Below, piece after piece: positions 8,843 through 18,046 of a stretch of DNA of 64,000 nt. The number at the start of each line of letters is the position of its first letter. The stretch's first letter is position 1. Under the pieces are notes generated by a model. The model made no database searches. It was not told where the DNA came from and saw nothing but the letters and a program-made list of their open reading frames with translations. Location of the stretch: positions 364,277 to 428,276 of the forward strand of contig NZ_JARQWR010000003.1 of assembly GCF_030766725.1 (NCBI RefSeq), in the 5' to 3' direction. The DNA is from Flavobacterium aerium (lineage in GTDB: Bacteria > Bacteroidota > Bacteroidia > Flavobacteriales > Flavobacteriaceae). The position numbers were made by a program, and so were the translations under genes.

Positions 8843-10039
8843 ATGAACCCATCTGCAAACGGTTGGATAGATAAATTTTTTTTAGAGCAAAAACCAATAC
8901 TTCTCCCTGTATTTGTTTATGCGAAACAGTTCTATATCACTACCCGTGCTACAGGATTTATTTATGGCCATGTTGTATCTTTTGATAGCGTAGAGCCTAT
9001 TATTACAAAAGGTTGGACTTTCGAAGAAGTCACAAAAGTAGCTTTACTCAATACTTTATATGGGATTTATGGATTAGTCACTCATGAAAGTGAGCCAAAA
9101 CAGTTCATATCTCAAGCTGTTTCTTTTTATAAAGAAATGCATCCTGAAAAATTCAATGTATTAAATATTATATTGCCCAATGGTAGTCCGTCGAGTAATC
9201 TTGAGCGTGCTATTAGTGATCGTGTTCAAACAAATGATAACATCGTTAGTAAGAACTTTTCTCACATTTTGACAAATGCTTTACTGTACATGGATATTTT
9301 GGCTTTTCGTCAATATTTAATCCATGGAGCAATCCCTAATAATTACCTTAAAAAACTTGAAGAAACGATTGTCAGCATCGTATCATTGGCCTTAAAAACG
9401 AAGACACAGAAATCTAATTATGATGATTTACTAATCAAACTTTTTGAAGCTTCTGTTCGTTTTACTAAATTTTCTAAGGTGAATATTCAAAATCTTGAAA
9501 CCTTACAATTGGATTATTTCACTTCCGATTTAGAGAAATTTTACCTGATTGATTTAGCTGGAATGGCTTTATGGAATGATTCCAAAATTGAAGAAAATGA
9601 AATTGCTTACTTATATCAATTAAGTGATTTAATGGAAGTTGATTCTACATTTACGGAAGACAGCATTAGAGCTACCGATGAATTTATTACAAAATACCGC
9701 AAAGAAATTCCTTATTTCAATTACTCAAATCCGGTAAAGCATTTCTATGATCAAGCCACACAAAATGTTGTTTTACTGATTACCCGAAACAAGAATAGAT
9801 TGATTAAAGAGATTTCTCAAAGTGGCGAACTACTTAAATTATTAGCCGTATCTACCACAAGAGATTTGGATGAAAAGGAAAAGAAAAAAGTAAAGAAACA
9901 ATTATTGGAAGTTTGTAAAACGATTCCTTCGCTTACTATTTTTTTATTGCCTGGAGGAAGTTTATTATTACCCATACTTATTAAGTTTATTCCTCGAATG
10001 TTGCCCTCAGCATTCAATGAGAATTTAGATAATGAATAA
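8843..10039 (+). CDS. LETM1-related biofilm-associated protein
   Basis: From the ATG at 8843 the protein has 398 aa, starting MNPSANGWIDKFF, as usual for this Flavobacteriia-specific family. The C-terminal part (about 320-390) resembles the LETM1 ribosome-binding-like domain: ELLKLLAVS, a DEKEKKKVKKQ helix and a hydrophobic LPGGSLLLPILIKFIPRMLPSAF segment. The N-terminal 300 residues are helical and uncharacterised. The family has been linked with biofilm phenotypes by name; no biochemical role is established. The -7 element at 8815-8822 excludes the longer TTG start. A strong terminator follows. Confidence 0.8.
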   Translation: MNPSANGWIDKFFLEQKPILLPVFVYAKQFYITTRATGFIYGHVVSFDSVEPIITKGWTFEEVTKVALLNTLYGIYGLVTHESEPKQFISQAVSFYKEMHPEKFNVLNIILPNGSPSSNLERAISDRVQTNDNIVSKNFSHILTNALLYMDILAFRQYLIHGAIPNNYLKKLEETIVSIVSLALKTKTQKSNYDDLLIKLFEASVRFTKFSKVNIQNLETLQLDYFTSDLEKFYLIDLAGMALWNDSKIEENEIAYLYQLSDLMEVDSTFTEDSIRATDEFITKYRKEIPYFNYSNPVKHFYDQATQNVVLLITRNKNRLIKEISQSGELLKLLAVSTTRDLDEKEKKKVKKQLLEVCKTIPSLTIFLLPGGSLLLPILIKFIPRMLPSAFNENLDNE

Positions 10040-10040
10040 A

Positions 10041-10070
10041 AAAAGCCCCGATAAACATCGGGGCTTTTTT
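10041..10070. terminator. Bidirectional rho-independent terminator
   Basis: Perfect stem AAAAGCCCCGAT / ATCGGGGCTTTT with a short loop and T runs on both strands, between two convergent genes. Confidence 0.9.
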
Positions 10071-10089
10071 CATATATAAATTATTCGAA

Positions 10090-10722
10090 TTAGATTTCTT
10101 TCATGAATTCTACTTCACCAGTTTCGATATCATGGTAAGCCCCTGCGATAGCAATTTCACCTGCATCATGTAATTCTTTAAGTACTGAGCTTCTTGATAA
10201 TATTTCATCCATTGTATGGATAATATTGTGGTGTGCAACTGCTTCTACAAAACTAGAATCATTGCTTGCTACTGCCGCTCCAAATTCAGTTCTAACTTCA
10301 TCTACAGAAGGTTGAATCTTATCTAATAATGTTGTAAGATTTCCAAGTTTTGCTCCTGCACAAGCTCCTTTAATCGCTCCACATTTACTATGTCCAAGTA
10401 CTACAATCAATAAAGATCCTGCTAATTTACAAGCAAACTCCATGCTTCCTAGAATGTCTTCATTCAAAACATTTCCTGCAATTCTAGCACTGAAAATATC
10501 TCCTAAACCTTGGTCAAAGATTAATTCTGCTGATGTTCTACTATCGATACAACTTAGGATGATTGCAAATGGAAATTGCCCATCTTTTGTTGCGTTAACT
10601 TGTTCAAGTAAATTTCTATTAACTTTTAGATTGTTTACAAATCTCTTATTCCCCTCTTTTAATAGTGATAATGCTATAGTAGGAGTTAATTTTGCCTGTG
10701 TTTCTGCTGTATGTGCTGTCAT
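10090..10722 (-). CDS. can: Beta-class carbonic anhydrase
   Basis: A 210-aa zinc enzyme interconverting CO2 and bicarbonate. The zinc ligands are Cys58 (in SCIDSR, with the Asp60/Arg62 dyad), His111 and Cys114 (in GHSKCGAI). Length and motif spacing match beta carbonic anhydrases. No signal peptide, so it is cytoplasmic. The SulP transporter gene lies upstream on the same strand 118 bases away, suggesting bicarbonate uptake and conversion work together. Confidence 0.93.
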   Translation of the reverse strand: MTAHTAETQAKLTPTIALSLLKEGNKRFVNNLKVNRNLLEQVNATKDGQFPFAIILSCIDSRTSAELIFDQGLGDIFSARIAGNVLNEDILGSMEFACKLAGSLLIVVLGHSKCGAIKGACAGAKLGNLTTLLDKIQPSVDEVRTEFGAAVASNDSSFVEAVAHHNIIHTMDEILSRSSVLKELHDAGEIAIAGAYHDIETGEVEFMKEI

Positions 10723-10840
10723 TTGATAGTGTATTAAAAAGTATTAATTATTCTATTTGCCCCAAGCAAATTTTTATGTTTATAGCCAACAATCCTGTCC
10801 TCAAAACTCATTTAGGATGTTGTAATAATCAATACGGTGT

Positions 10841-12502
10841 TTATTTTTCTTTTGTTAATTCGGTAATCACTTTTTTGTGTGATGTGGTAGCGCTTTTTCT
10901 AAAGTCTTCCATATTTTTATGGGCAATAGAAACATGCTGGCTTTCTGAATTTTCTAATTCATAAGCTTCTTTAAAGCCAATTAAGGTAAGTTCAATATTT
11001 TTCTCTGGCGCCTTAATATTTTTCAACTCTTCTATCAAGTCTAGAACATCATGGGCGATATATACTGTATCTGAAGCATTAATAACTACTTTAGAATCTT
11101 CTGGTAGATTATTAAGTGTCAATTTGATTGCAGCTTTATTCAAGAAGGATACTTCTTGTGCAAGATCAATATGAATCACATCTCCATCTTCAAATTCTTC
11201 TTTTTTGAAATAATAAGCTCTTTTAATATTTCCTCTTAAAATAAAAATGATACTAATCAACATACCTAATGCTACACCTTTTAATAAGTCAAGGAACACC
11301 ACTGCGATTAACGTTACAATGAACGGTACAAATTGATATTTCCCTTTTTCCCAGAAGTGTTTTATTGTTGCTGGTTTAGCAAGCTTATATCCTACTAAAA
11401 GTAAAATTGCAGCCAATGTTGCCAATGGAATTTTGTTTAGAATAGTAGGAATTGCCAATACACTGATTAATAGAAACAAACCATGTATAATTGCTGACAT
11501 TTTAGATTTTGCCCCAGCGTTATTATTTGCTGATGTACGCACAACTACTGATGTCATTGGTAATCCGCCTAAAAATCCACTAATGATATTTCCAATTCCT
11601 TGTGCTTTTAATTCCACATTGGTATTGGTGAATCTTCTTTGCGCATCCATTCTATCTGCTGCTTCGATACACAATAAAGTTTCAATCGATGCTACCACCG
11701 CAATCGTTATGGCTACTACCCAAACTTTAGGATTTGTAATTTCTGAGAACTTTGGAGTAACGATAATGGCTTTAAATTCTTCAAAAGTAGTAGGCACTGG
11801 TAAGTTTACAAGGTGTTCCCCTTTAATAGCCAATGAACTACCAGATTGAGTAAAAAGCTCATTGATAATAACTCCTAAAGCTACTGCGATTAAAGCCCCT
11901 GGAAGAAGTTTCAATTTTTTTAAGAAAGGAACTCTATCCCAAGCAATCAAAATGGTTAATGAAACTACAGTGATGATGATAGCCCCTAAATGTAGTGATT
12001 CTAATGCTCCAGTAATTGCGGAAAACGTATTATTTCCATTAAACTGAAAGAATGATTCATCTCCTTCAAAGTCTGCATCATACCCTAATGCATGTGGTAA
12101 TTGTTTCAGAATAATAATAATTCCGATACCTGCAAGCATTCCTTCAATTACATTGTTTGGGAAAAAGTCGGAAACACTTCCTGCTTTTAAAAACCCAAGA
12201 ATTAACTGAATTAAACCTGCAATAACAACGGTTAGTAAGAATATATCGAATGCTCCTAAGTCACTAATAGCGGTTAAGATAATGGCTGTTAAACCTGCAG
12301 CTGGACCCGAAACACTTAAGTGTGATTGACTTAGATATCCTACTACGATTCCTCCTATTATACCTGAAATAATACCTGAGAATAAAGGGGCACCAGAAGC
12401 CATTGCTATACCTAAACATAAAGGTAGTGCCACCAAAAAGACCACTAAACCAGATGCGAAATCAGATTTAAGGTTGGCAAAAAGATTGATTTTTTTTGTC
12501 AT
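10841..12502 (-). CDS. SulP-family anion (probably bicarbonate) transporter
   Basis: A 553-aa transporter with about 10-14 membrane helices (about 15-420) and a cytoplasmic STAS domain (about 435-530). The N-terminal signature GLVVFLVALPLCLGIAMASG and SGPAAGLTA are characteristic of SulP proteins. Members move sulfate, bicarbonate or other anions, often as sodium symporters. The neighbouring carbonic anhydrase gene on the same strand favours bicarbonate; that is inference from context. Confidence 0.88.
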   Translation of the reverse strand: MTKKINLFANLKSDFASGLVVFLVALPLCLGIAMASGAPLFSGIISGIIGGIVVGYLSQSHLSVSGPAAGLTAIILTAISDLGAFDIFLLTVVIAGLIQLILGFLKAGSVSDFFPNNVIEGMLAGIGIIIILKQLPHALGYDADFEGDESFFQFNGNNTFSAITGALESLHLGAIIITVVSLTILIAWDRVPFLKKLKLLPGALIAVALGVIINELFTQSGSSLAIKGEHLVNLPVPTTFEEFKAIIVTPKFSEITNPKVWVVAITIAVVASIETLLCIEAADRMDAQRRFTNTNVELKAQGIGNIISGFLGGLPMTSVVVRTSANNNAGAKSKMSAIIHGLFLLISVLAIPTILNKIPLATLAAILLLVGYKLAKPATIKHFWEKGKYQFVPFIVTLIAVVFLDLLKGVALGMLISIIFILRGNIKRAYYFKKEEFEDGDVIHIDLAQEVSFLNKAAIKLTLNNLPEDSKVVINASDTVYIAHDVLDLIEELKNIKAPEKNIELTLIGFKEAYELENSESQHVSIAHKNMEDFRKSATTSHKKVITELTKEK

Positions 12503-12597
12503 TTTATTTTTGAAAAAATTTGATACTTAGCCACGCATTCTTATCGTATAGAAAATACACAACAGACGCATAACTTGTTTAATAAACAGAGAAAGTA

Positions 12598-12885
12598 TTA
12601 AATAAATTCGGGTGGTGGGGAGAAGATCTCTTCTAGTAAACTATCGTGTTTTTGAAGATGTTCAAAGCAGATCATTCTTTTCGTGGTAGGTGTAAAAGCA
12701 AGTAACTCATCTCCGAAATTATATTTCAGTTCTGCTTTTACCTCTTTTATTTCTTTGTGATTTTCTTCTTCTGACATACTGTAAAGCATAGACACATCAA
12801 CATCTTTCTGAATCAAACTCACAATAGTCGGAGTCGATAGAAAGGTGATAAACATGAATAATACTAACTTTACAATAATTTTCAT
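12598..12885 (-). CDS. Small secreted or membrane-anchored hypothetical protein
   Basis: From the ATG at 12885 the protein has 95 aa: a short basic N-terminus, one hydrophobic segment (about 4-22, signal peptide or anchor) and an acidic, charged tail ending FSPPPEFI. A longer frame to 12969 adds 28 residues before the signal, which is unlikely. Such small proteins, with a proline-rich C-terminus, recur in Flavobacteriia; no function is known to me. Confidence 0.55.
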   Translation of the reverse strand: MKIIVKLVLFMFITFLSTPTIVSLIQKDVDVSMLYSMSEEENHKEIKEVKAELKYNFGDELLAFTPTTKRMICFEHLQKHDSLLEEIFSPPPEFI

Positions 12886-12968
12886 GTTGCGAAAATATGA
12901 ATTAATTGCTTTATTTAAAAATACTCTAAATAAATTTAATCTAAATTTAACACCGTTAGCTATCTGCA

Positions 12969-13004
12969 AAAAAAAAGCAGTTTCATTGTGAAACTGCTTT
13001 TTTT
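12969..13004 (-). terminator. Rho-independent terminator of dps
   Basis: Stem AAAAAAGCAGTTTC / GAAACTGCTTTTTT with a five-base loop, just after the 3' end of the dps gene. Confidence 0.88.
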
Positions 13005-13031
13005 ATATACTAAATATTGAGAATGATATCA

Positions 13032-13511
13032 TTAGATTGCTTCTTCTAACCATGCTTTCATCATCCACATTGTTTTTTCTTGCTCTTTAATAAAGTCACT
13101 CATCATAGAATTTGTTCCTTCATCGTTAATTGCATCTGATGTATTTAAAATTTCCCTTTCAATTTTTAATAAATCCGTTAATGATTCTACAATAAGGTTT
13201 ACTGCTTTCTCATCATTGGAAATATTCTTTCCAATTTTTAATTTGTTATTTTGAATGTAATCTTCAAATGTATGCAAAGGAGTAGCTCCTAATGTTAAAA
13301 TTCGTTCTGCGATTAAATCAATTTTTAATTGTGCATCATTGTACAATTCTTCAAATTTTACATGTAAATCAAAAAAACGTTTACCTCTAATATTCCAGTG
13401 TAAACCTCTTAAGTTTTGATAATACACTTGGAAGTTTGACAATAAATTGTTTAGTTCTGCACTAATTTGTTCTGTTTCTTTAATCGGTAATCCAATACTA
13501 TTCTTTTTCAT
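13032..13511 (-). CDS. dps: Dps-family ferritin-like DNA-protection protein
   Basis: A 159-aa four-helix protein forming dodecamers that oxidise and store iron with H2O2. The inter-subunit ferroxidase ligands are visible: His38 and His50 (12 apart), Glu54, Asp65 and Glu69, the spacing known for Dps apart from Glu replacing the usual Asp four residues after the second His. No extended DNA-binding tail is present. It is divergent from oxyR, with a TAAATTTG -7 element at 13540-13533, which suggests peroxide control. Confidence 0.92.
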   Translation of the reverse strand: MKKNSIGLPIKETEQISAELNNLLSNFQVYYQNLRGLHWNIRGKRFFDLHVKFEELYNDAQLKIDLIAERILTLGATPLHTFEDYIQNNKLKIGKNISNDEKAVNLIVESLTDLLKIEREILNTSDAINDEGTNSMMSDFIKEQEKTMWMMKAWLEEAI

Positions 13512-13532
13512 ATTCCTGTTTTTTTATTTACT

Positions 13533-13540
13533 CAAATTTA
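13533..13540 (-). promoter_or_regulatory. -7 promoter element of dps
   Basis: TAAATTTG on the minus strand, 21 bases before the dps start codon, matches TAnnTTTG. No -33 TTG is seen, as might be expected for an activator-dependent promoter. Confidence 0.6.
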
Positions 13541-13611
13541 AGGAAAATTTAGAGGAATAAATAATAGTTTAAATTGATAGTTTTTATAATTTTATCGAAA
13601 ATATTTATACC

Positions 13612-14565
13612 ATGACGATCACCCAACTTTATTATGTTTTAGCTGTAGCCGAAAATAGGAATTTCACTTTGGCTGCAGAAAAATGTTTTGTTACTCAACC
13701 TACTTTAAGTATGCAAATACAAAAACTGGAGGAAGAACTTGATATACAGATATTTGATCGTACTAAAAAACCAATTCAACTTACCGATATAGGACAAAAA
13801 ATCGTTAACCAAGCGAAGAATATTGTCAACGAATCGGGACGAATTAAAGATATAGTCGATCAACAAAAGGGATATATAGGAGGAGAATTTAAATTGGGAA
13901 TTATCCCTACAGTTATGCCTACATTATTACCGATGTTCCTGAATAATTTTATAAAAAAATACCCTAAGGTTAAACTCATCATTGAAGAGTACAATACAGA
14001 AGAGATTATTATCAAGCTAAAAAATGGTCATTTGGATGCCGCTATTGCTTCTACCCCATTGGAAGAAGATAATATTAAAGAGGTCGTAATGTACTACGAA
14101 CCTTTTGTAGCCTACATTCCTGAAAATCATTCGAGTCACTCTAAAGCTAAAATTGATATTAGCGATCTGGATGTGGATAACATATTGTTGTTACAGGATG
14201 GGCATTGTTTTAGAGAAGGAATTCTGAATTTGTGTAAAAATGCACATAATCATAACTCTAATTCTTTTCAAATTGAAAGTGGAAGTTTTGAAACTTTAAT
14301 AAAATTGGCTGATGAAGGTTTGGGAACTACTTTACTACCCTATTTGACTACTTTGGATTTAAAAGACAAAGACCGCGGTAAATTACGTCATTTTAACGAT
14401 CCACAACCTGCCCGTGAAGTAAGTCTCATTTATCCTAAAAGCGAGCTTAAAATCCATATAATAGAAGCTTTACGCAATACTATAGCGGGTGTAGTAAAGG
14501 GCGCCATTGCTTTTCAGGATGTTCAAATCATTAGTCCTTTGAACAAAACGAAACTAGTCAACTAA
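13612..14565 (+). CDS. oxyR: OxyR peroxide-sensing LysR-type regulator
   Basis: A 317-aa LysR-type regulator: winged HTH at 1-60 and a periplasmic-binding-like effector domain at 90-300. The effector domain contains DGHCFREGILNLC, with Cys199 and Cys208 at the same residue numbers and nine-residue spacing as the redox cysteine pair of E. coli OxyR. It should therefore form a disulfide on exposure to H2O2. It is divergent from dps across a 100-base intergenic region, a typical target arrangement. A terminator follows at 14586-14615. Confidence 0.93.
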   Translation: MTITQLYYVLAVAENRNFTLAAEKCFVTQPTLSMQIQKLEEELDIQIFDRTKKPIQLTDIGQKIVNQAKNIVNESGRIKDIVDQQKGYIGGEFKLGIIPTVMPTLLPMFLNNFIKKYPKVKLIIEEYNTEEIIIKLKNGHLDAAIASTPLEEDNIKEVVMYYEPFVAYIPENHSSHSKAKIDISDLDVDNILLLQDGHCFREGILNLCKNAHNHNSNSFQIESGSFETLIKLADEGLGTTLLPYLTTLDLKDKDRGKLRHFNDPQPAREVSLIYPKSELKIHIIEALRNTIAGVVKGAIAFQDVQIISPLNKTKLVN

Positions 14566-14585
14566 ACTCAGTCGTATATAAACAT

Positions 14586-14615
14586 AAAAAAGACCGCTCA
14601 TGAGCGGTCTTTTTA
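14586..14615. terminator. Bidirectional terminator between oxyR and a small gene
   Basis: Stem AAAAAGACCGCTCA / TGAGCGGTCTTTTT is nearly a perfect palindrome with T runs on both strands, between convergent genes. Confidence 0.88.
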
Positions 14616-14616
14616 T

Positions 14617-14814
14617 TTATCGGTTCACAATGACTAAACTTAGTCTTAGTTCGGGCTTTTCAATTGTGTATTTTAATAACCATTCTCTTAATTGTTCAAT
14701 TTCATATGGTAGTAATGATCTTAAACCTTTTTCTAACTCTTTACAAAAAAGTAAAGGATCAAAGCTGACTCTCTCCAAAATTGTTTTAGTGTAAGCAAAC
14801 ATAGGTCTTGACAT
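14617..14814 (-). CDS. Small conserved protein, function unknown
   Basis: A 65-aa soluble protein starting MSRPMFAYTKTILERVSFDP and containing LLPYEIEQLREWL. It is mostly helical, with no signal or membrane segment. I recognise the pattern as a small conserved protein of Flavobacteriia but know of no function. A bidirectional terminator follows it and the opposite-strand frame over the same bases lacks any sign of being real. Confidence 0.65.
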   Translation of the reverse strand: MSRPMFAYTKTILERVSFDPLLFCKELEKGLRSLLPYEIEQLREWLLKYTIEKPELRLSLVIVNR

Positions 14815-14918
14815 GATAAATCGTATTATTTATTGGTTAGATTTTATTGTAAGAACGCTTTGTAAATGTAATTATATAAATCTTCAATCTTTAAGACATT
14901 AACGTTATATTATGAATT

Positions 14919-15593
14919 CTATTGTGTTAAATCTCCTTTTTTTGCACGCATCATTTCACGCTTCCCTGGTGGGCCTTGTAACTTTTCAACCTGAAAGCCA
15001 GCTTCTTGCATTGCGCGCTTGATTGGTCCCCTTGCTGCGTATGTTACTAAAATGCTATTTTCCTTTAATGCCTTATACATTATAGAGAAGATTTCAGCCG
15101 ACCATAACTCAGGTTGTACTCTAAAACCAAACGCGTCAAAGTAAATTAAATCAAATTCATTTTCTGCTTGAATGTCTTTAAAAAACTGCTGTTTTTTGGT
15201 CAAATTAAATTGAGCATCTATTCTTGTTTTTTCCTCCCAAGGACAGGCATGCATTTGTTTGAAAACACCATCAAATTCCTGCGCTTGGAGTTCTGCTACA
15301 TAATTTAGCTGTACAACTTCTTCTGCTGGAATTGGATAGGCTTCAATACCCGTATAATCAATTGATATTCCTTTTTGTTTTGCTTCAAGGAATGTAATAA
15401 AGGCATTTAAACCGGTTCCAAAACCAATTTCTAATATAGAAACAGACTTCTCTGTAAACAGAGAGAGTCCGCTTTTTATAAAAACATGATAAGCTTCTTG
15501 TATGGCTCCAAATTTTGAATGATAGGTTTCATCCCATTCAGGCAAAAATATTGTTGTTGACCCATCTGAAGTCTTAATAATTTTTCGTTCCAA
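14919..15593 (-). CDS. mnmD: tRNA 5-methylaminomethyl-2-thiouridine methyltransferase
   Basis: A 224-aa SAM-dependent methyltransferase of the MnmC N-terminal-domain type (MnmD when free-standing). The SAM-binding motif is ILEIGFGTGLNAF (about 48-60), and FDLIYFDAFGFRVQPELW is the family-specific active-site region. It completes the methylaminomethyl group on U34 of certain tRNAs for accurate reading of A/G-ending codons. The FAD oxidoreductase half of MnmC is absent, which is normal for free-standing MnmD. It starts 3 bases after a c-type heme lipoprotein gene, so they are probably co-transcribed. Confidence 0.88.
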   Translation of the reverse strand: MERKIIKTSDGSTTIFLPEWDETYHSKFGAIQEAYHVFIKSGLSLFTEKSVSILEIGFGTGLNAFITFLEAKQKGISIDYTGIEAYPIPAEEVVQLNYVAELQAQEFDGVFKQMHACPWEEKTRIDAQFNLTKKQQFFKDIQAENEFDLIYFDAFGFRVQPELWSAEIFSIMYKALKENSILVTYAARGPIKRAMQEAGFQVEKLQGPPGKREMMRAKKGDLTQ

Positions 15594-15596
15594 ATT

Positions 15597-16025
15597 CTAT
15601 TGTATAAGTAATTTTCTAATTCTAGGAATCGGCCCACCACATTTTGTCTCATGACAACGTATACAGGCATTTATTGCTTCATTGAAATGCTTTTTAGCAT
15701 TTGCTGAATCTTTAAAAATTAATTGTTCGGCTTCCAAAAAAAGAGCGGCTTGTTCTTTAAAAAAAGCATCATTCTCCGATTCATCTGTCATTCTGGATTG
15801 GTATATATTAACAAAATGGTCTGGGAAATCACCAATGGGTTCCCCATTTACAATTCTTTCTTTTATTCGACCATTATCTACATACATCTGTTCCATCAAT
15901 GCTGCCATAGGCGACATCTCATACATCTGGAAATCTTTTTTTTCTGCTTCTTTTTTAGTTTCTACTTTTTCTTTGCACCCTGAAAGAAAGAACAAACTTA
16001 AAATTATACAATAGTATTTATTCAT
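15597..16025 (-). CDS. Lipoprotein with a single CxxCH heme-binding motif
   Basis: A 142-aa protein with a lipoprotein signal (lipobox FFLSGC, Cys near residue 17). The C-terminal part carries ACIRCHETKCGGPIPRI: one CxxCH motif for covalent heme attachment. The region before it is helical (EQAALFLEAEQLIF, AKKHFNEAIN), giving the look of a cytochrome c'-like bundle. It would be anchored on the periplasmic side of a membrane. Its place between a DUF4920 lipoprotein gene and mnmD suggests one operon; electron transfer is inferred only from the motif. Confidence 0.7.
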   Translation of the reverse strand: MNKYYCIILSLFFLSGCKEKVETKKEAEKKDFQMYEMSPMAALMEQMYVDNGRIKERIVNGEPIGDFPDHFVNIYQSRMTDESENDAFFKEQAALFLEAEQLIFKDSANAKKHFNEAINACIRCHETKCGGPIPRIRKLLIQ

Positions 16026-16029
16026 TGAT

Positions 16030-16530
16030 TTATTGAGAAATTAATACACCATCTGCTTGAAAAGCGTAGGTAACTTTAGGTTCTGTAATTTTATCTATTT
16101 CTGCTTGAGATTTCCCACCATCTTTAGCATAATGTTTTAATTGTTCTACCGTTTCAACACTTACAAACGCTTTACCGTTTACAATCGCATCTTCATTGGC
16201 TGCATTCATCGGTACAAAGAAAGCATAATCTTTAAAACGAACAAAAGCTTCTTTCTCATCTGGTAACTCTAGAGACATCCAACATCCTTTTTTCTTGCAC
16301 ACTTCGTGAATTTTAGATTTGAATTTCACTGCAATTGTATCTCCTTCTTTCATCGACTTGAATTTCTCAAGCATTTGTTCTTTTGTAAGTGCATTGTCTG
16401 CCACAATACTATCTCCAAATGAAGCATAAGCTACTTCTGGTTTTTCTGGGGTTATAGGTTCTGTTTTTTTCTTTTCTGTACAAGCCATTAACATTAAAAC
16501 GGCGCTAAAAGCGATAACTATTTTTTTCAT
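16030..16530 (-). CDS. DUF4920 domain lipoprotein
   Basis: A 166-aa protein with a lipoprotein signal (LMLMACTEKKK, lipobox Cys near 17). The mature domain from about 36 reads as DUF4920: FGDSI, the VKFKSKIHEVCKKKGCWMSL segment and FKDYAFFVPM. A Cys pair in CKKKGCWM could bind metal or heme. The family is an OB-fold-like periplasmic domain of unknown function in Bacteroidota. It is followed 4 bases later by the heme lipoprotein gene, so both may act in the same envelope process. Confidence 0.82.
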   Translation of the reverse strand: MKKIVIAFSAVLMLMACTEKKKTEPITPEKPEVAYASFGDSIVADNALTKEQMLEKFKSMKEGDTIAVKFKSKIHEVCKKKGCWMSLELPDEKEAFVRFKDYAFFVPMNAANEDAIVNGKAFVSVETVEQLKHYAKDGGKSQAEIDKITEPKVTYAFQADGVLISQ

Positions 16531-16834
16531 ATTTGATTATAATAAGTATTAAAAGTTTATTTTTTCTATTTCAAATTTAATTCATTTATTGTAATTATGC
16601 ATCTTGTTAACATCGATTCATAAAATTATACACGAATACTGTAAAAAACTCAACGAATATAACATAATCTATGTACTTTATGAATAAAAACAGAATTTTA
16701 AATAAAAACTTCAAAAATCTATAAAAATTATTAATTTAGCAAAATTATAAGTGCAATTTCATAATAACGAAACAAAACAGCGAAATCACCTGTTTTTCAG
16801 CATTTTGCACGTTATTTCCAAAATTCAATTTAAA
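16531..16834. other. Divergent intergenic region upstream of ilvE
   Basis: About 300 bases of AT-rich DNA between DUF4920 (minus) and the aminotransferase (plus). I see no RNA or additional gene; a GTG at 16751 would extend the aminotransferase but its product does not look like the family. Confidence 0.4.
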
Positions 16835-17905
16835 ATGAACAATTACAACAATGACGCTTTTGATTTTATTGAAATTTCTTCTTCTAAAATTGGCAGTGTA
16901 GATTTTGAAAATATTTCTTTCGGAAATTTATTTACGGATTACATGCTTACCTGCGATTTCAAAGACGGTGCATGGCAGAAACCTCAGATTAAACCTTACG
17001 CACCATTTTTATTAGATCCATCAGCTAAAGTTTTTCACTACGGACAAGCTATTTTTGAAGGAATGAAAGCTTATAAAGATGAACAAGATGATGTTTGGCT
17101 TTTTAGACCAGATCAAAATTTTGAACGTTTTAATAAATCTGCTGTACGTATGGCGATGCCAGAAGTTCCAGAAGAAGTTTTCTTGGGTGGTTTAAATGAA
17201 TTAGTTCAAATCGAGAAAGAATGGGTTAAGAAAGGAAAAGGTAACTCTTTATATATCCGTCCATTTATGATTGCTGTAGGATCTGGTGTTATTGCTGCTC
17301 CTTCTAGTCAGTATCGTTTCATGATTATCTTATCGCCTGCAAAATCATATTATTCTGGTGAAGTAAAAGTAATTATTGCTGAGCATTACAGTAGAGCGGC
17401 AAATGGTGGAATTGGTGCTGCAAAAGCGGCGGGTAATTATTCTGCTCAGTTCTACCCTACAAAATTAGCAAACGATCAAGGTTTCCAACAAATCATCTGG
17501 ACTGATGATGCTACACATACAAAATTAGAGGAAGCTGGTACAATGAACGTTTTCTTTAGAATTAATGATACTTTATATACTGCTCCAACAAGTGAACGTA
17601 TCTTGGATGGTGTAACACGTAAAAGTCTTATTGAATTAGCACAAAGAGAAGGTATAAAAGTAGATGTTCGTCCTGTATTAGTCGCTGAAATTGTTGAGGC
17701 AGCTAAAAACGGAACTTTAAAAGAAATTTTTGGTGCAGGAACTGCTGCGGTAGTAAATCCTATCATCGGGTTCTCTTTCCAAGATCATTACTATGAATTG
17801 CCTAAAATTGATGATTCAATTGCGTTGCAATTGAAAGAAAAACTGAACAACATTCAATATAAAATTGATGCGGATACTTTCGGTTGGACCGTTAAAATCC
17901 AATAA
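16835..17905 (+). CDS. ilvE: Branched-chain amino-acid aminotransferase
   Basis: PLP-dependent fold-IV aminotransferase of 356 aa that interconverts Leu, Ile and Val with their 2-oxo acids. The ATG at 16835 is preferred to a GTG at 16751. Motifs: FHYGQAIFEGMKAY (about 67-80), the Schiff-base Lys197 in AKAAGNY, EEAGTMNVFF and the late GAGTAAVV. The order and length fit the eukaryotic-type BCAT subgroup common in Bacteroidota. It stands alone and ends before a hairpin at 17932-17966. Confidence 0.92.
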   Translation: MNNYNNDAFDFIEISSSKIGSVDFENISFGNLFTDYMLTCDFKDGAWQKPQIKPYAPFLLDPSAKVFHYGQAIFEGMKAYKDEQDDVWLFRPDQNFERFNKSAVRMAMPEVPEEVFLGGLNELVQIEKEWVKKGKGNSLYIRPFMIAVGSGVIAAPSSQYRFMIILSPAKSYYSGEVKVIIAEHYSRAANGGIGAAKAAGNYSAQFYPTKLANDQGFQQIIWTDDATHTKLEEAGTMNVFFRINDTLYTAPTSERILDGVTRKSLIELAQREGIKVDVRPVLVAEIVEAAKNGTLKEIFGAGTAAVVNPIIGFSFQDHYYELPKIDDSIALQLKEKLNNIQYKIDADTFGWTVKIQ

Positions 17906-17931
17906 ATCTATATTCGCTTTTACCATATAAA

Positions 17932-17966
17932 AAACGTCCCGACTATTTTAGATCTGGACGTTTCTT
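17932..17966 (+). terminator. Terminator after ilvE
   Basis: Arms AAACGTCC / GGACGTTT around a partly paired 16-base loop, followed by CTTTTTT. Confidence 0.7.
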
Positions 17967-18046
17967 TTTTACTTGGAAGGTTTAGAAAAAAATATTTCAA
18001 ATTGATCTATTATCTAATCCATTTCTTTTAGTCGGTTTGTTCTGAG

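Noticed and set aside
14600..14794. 64-aa plus-strand frame opposite the small gene at 14617-14814
   Set aside because: The minus-strand product resembles a conserved small protein; the plus frame begins in the terminator hairpin.
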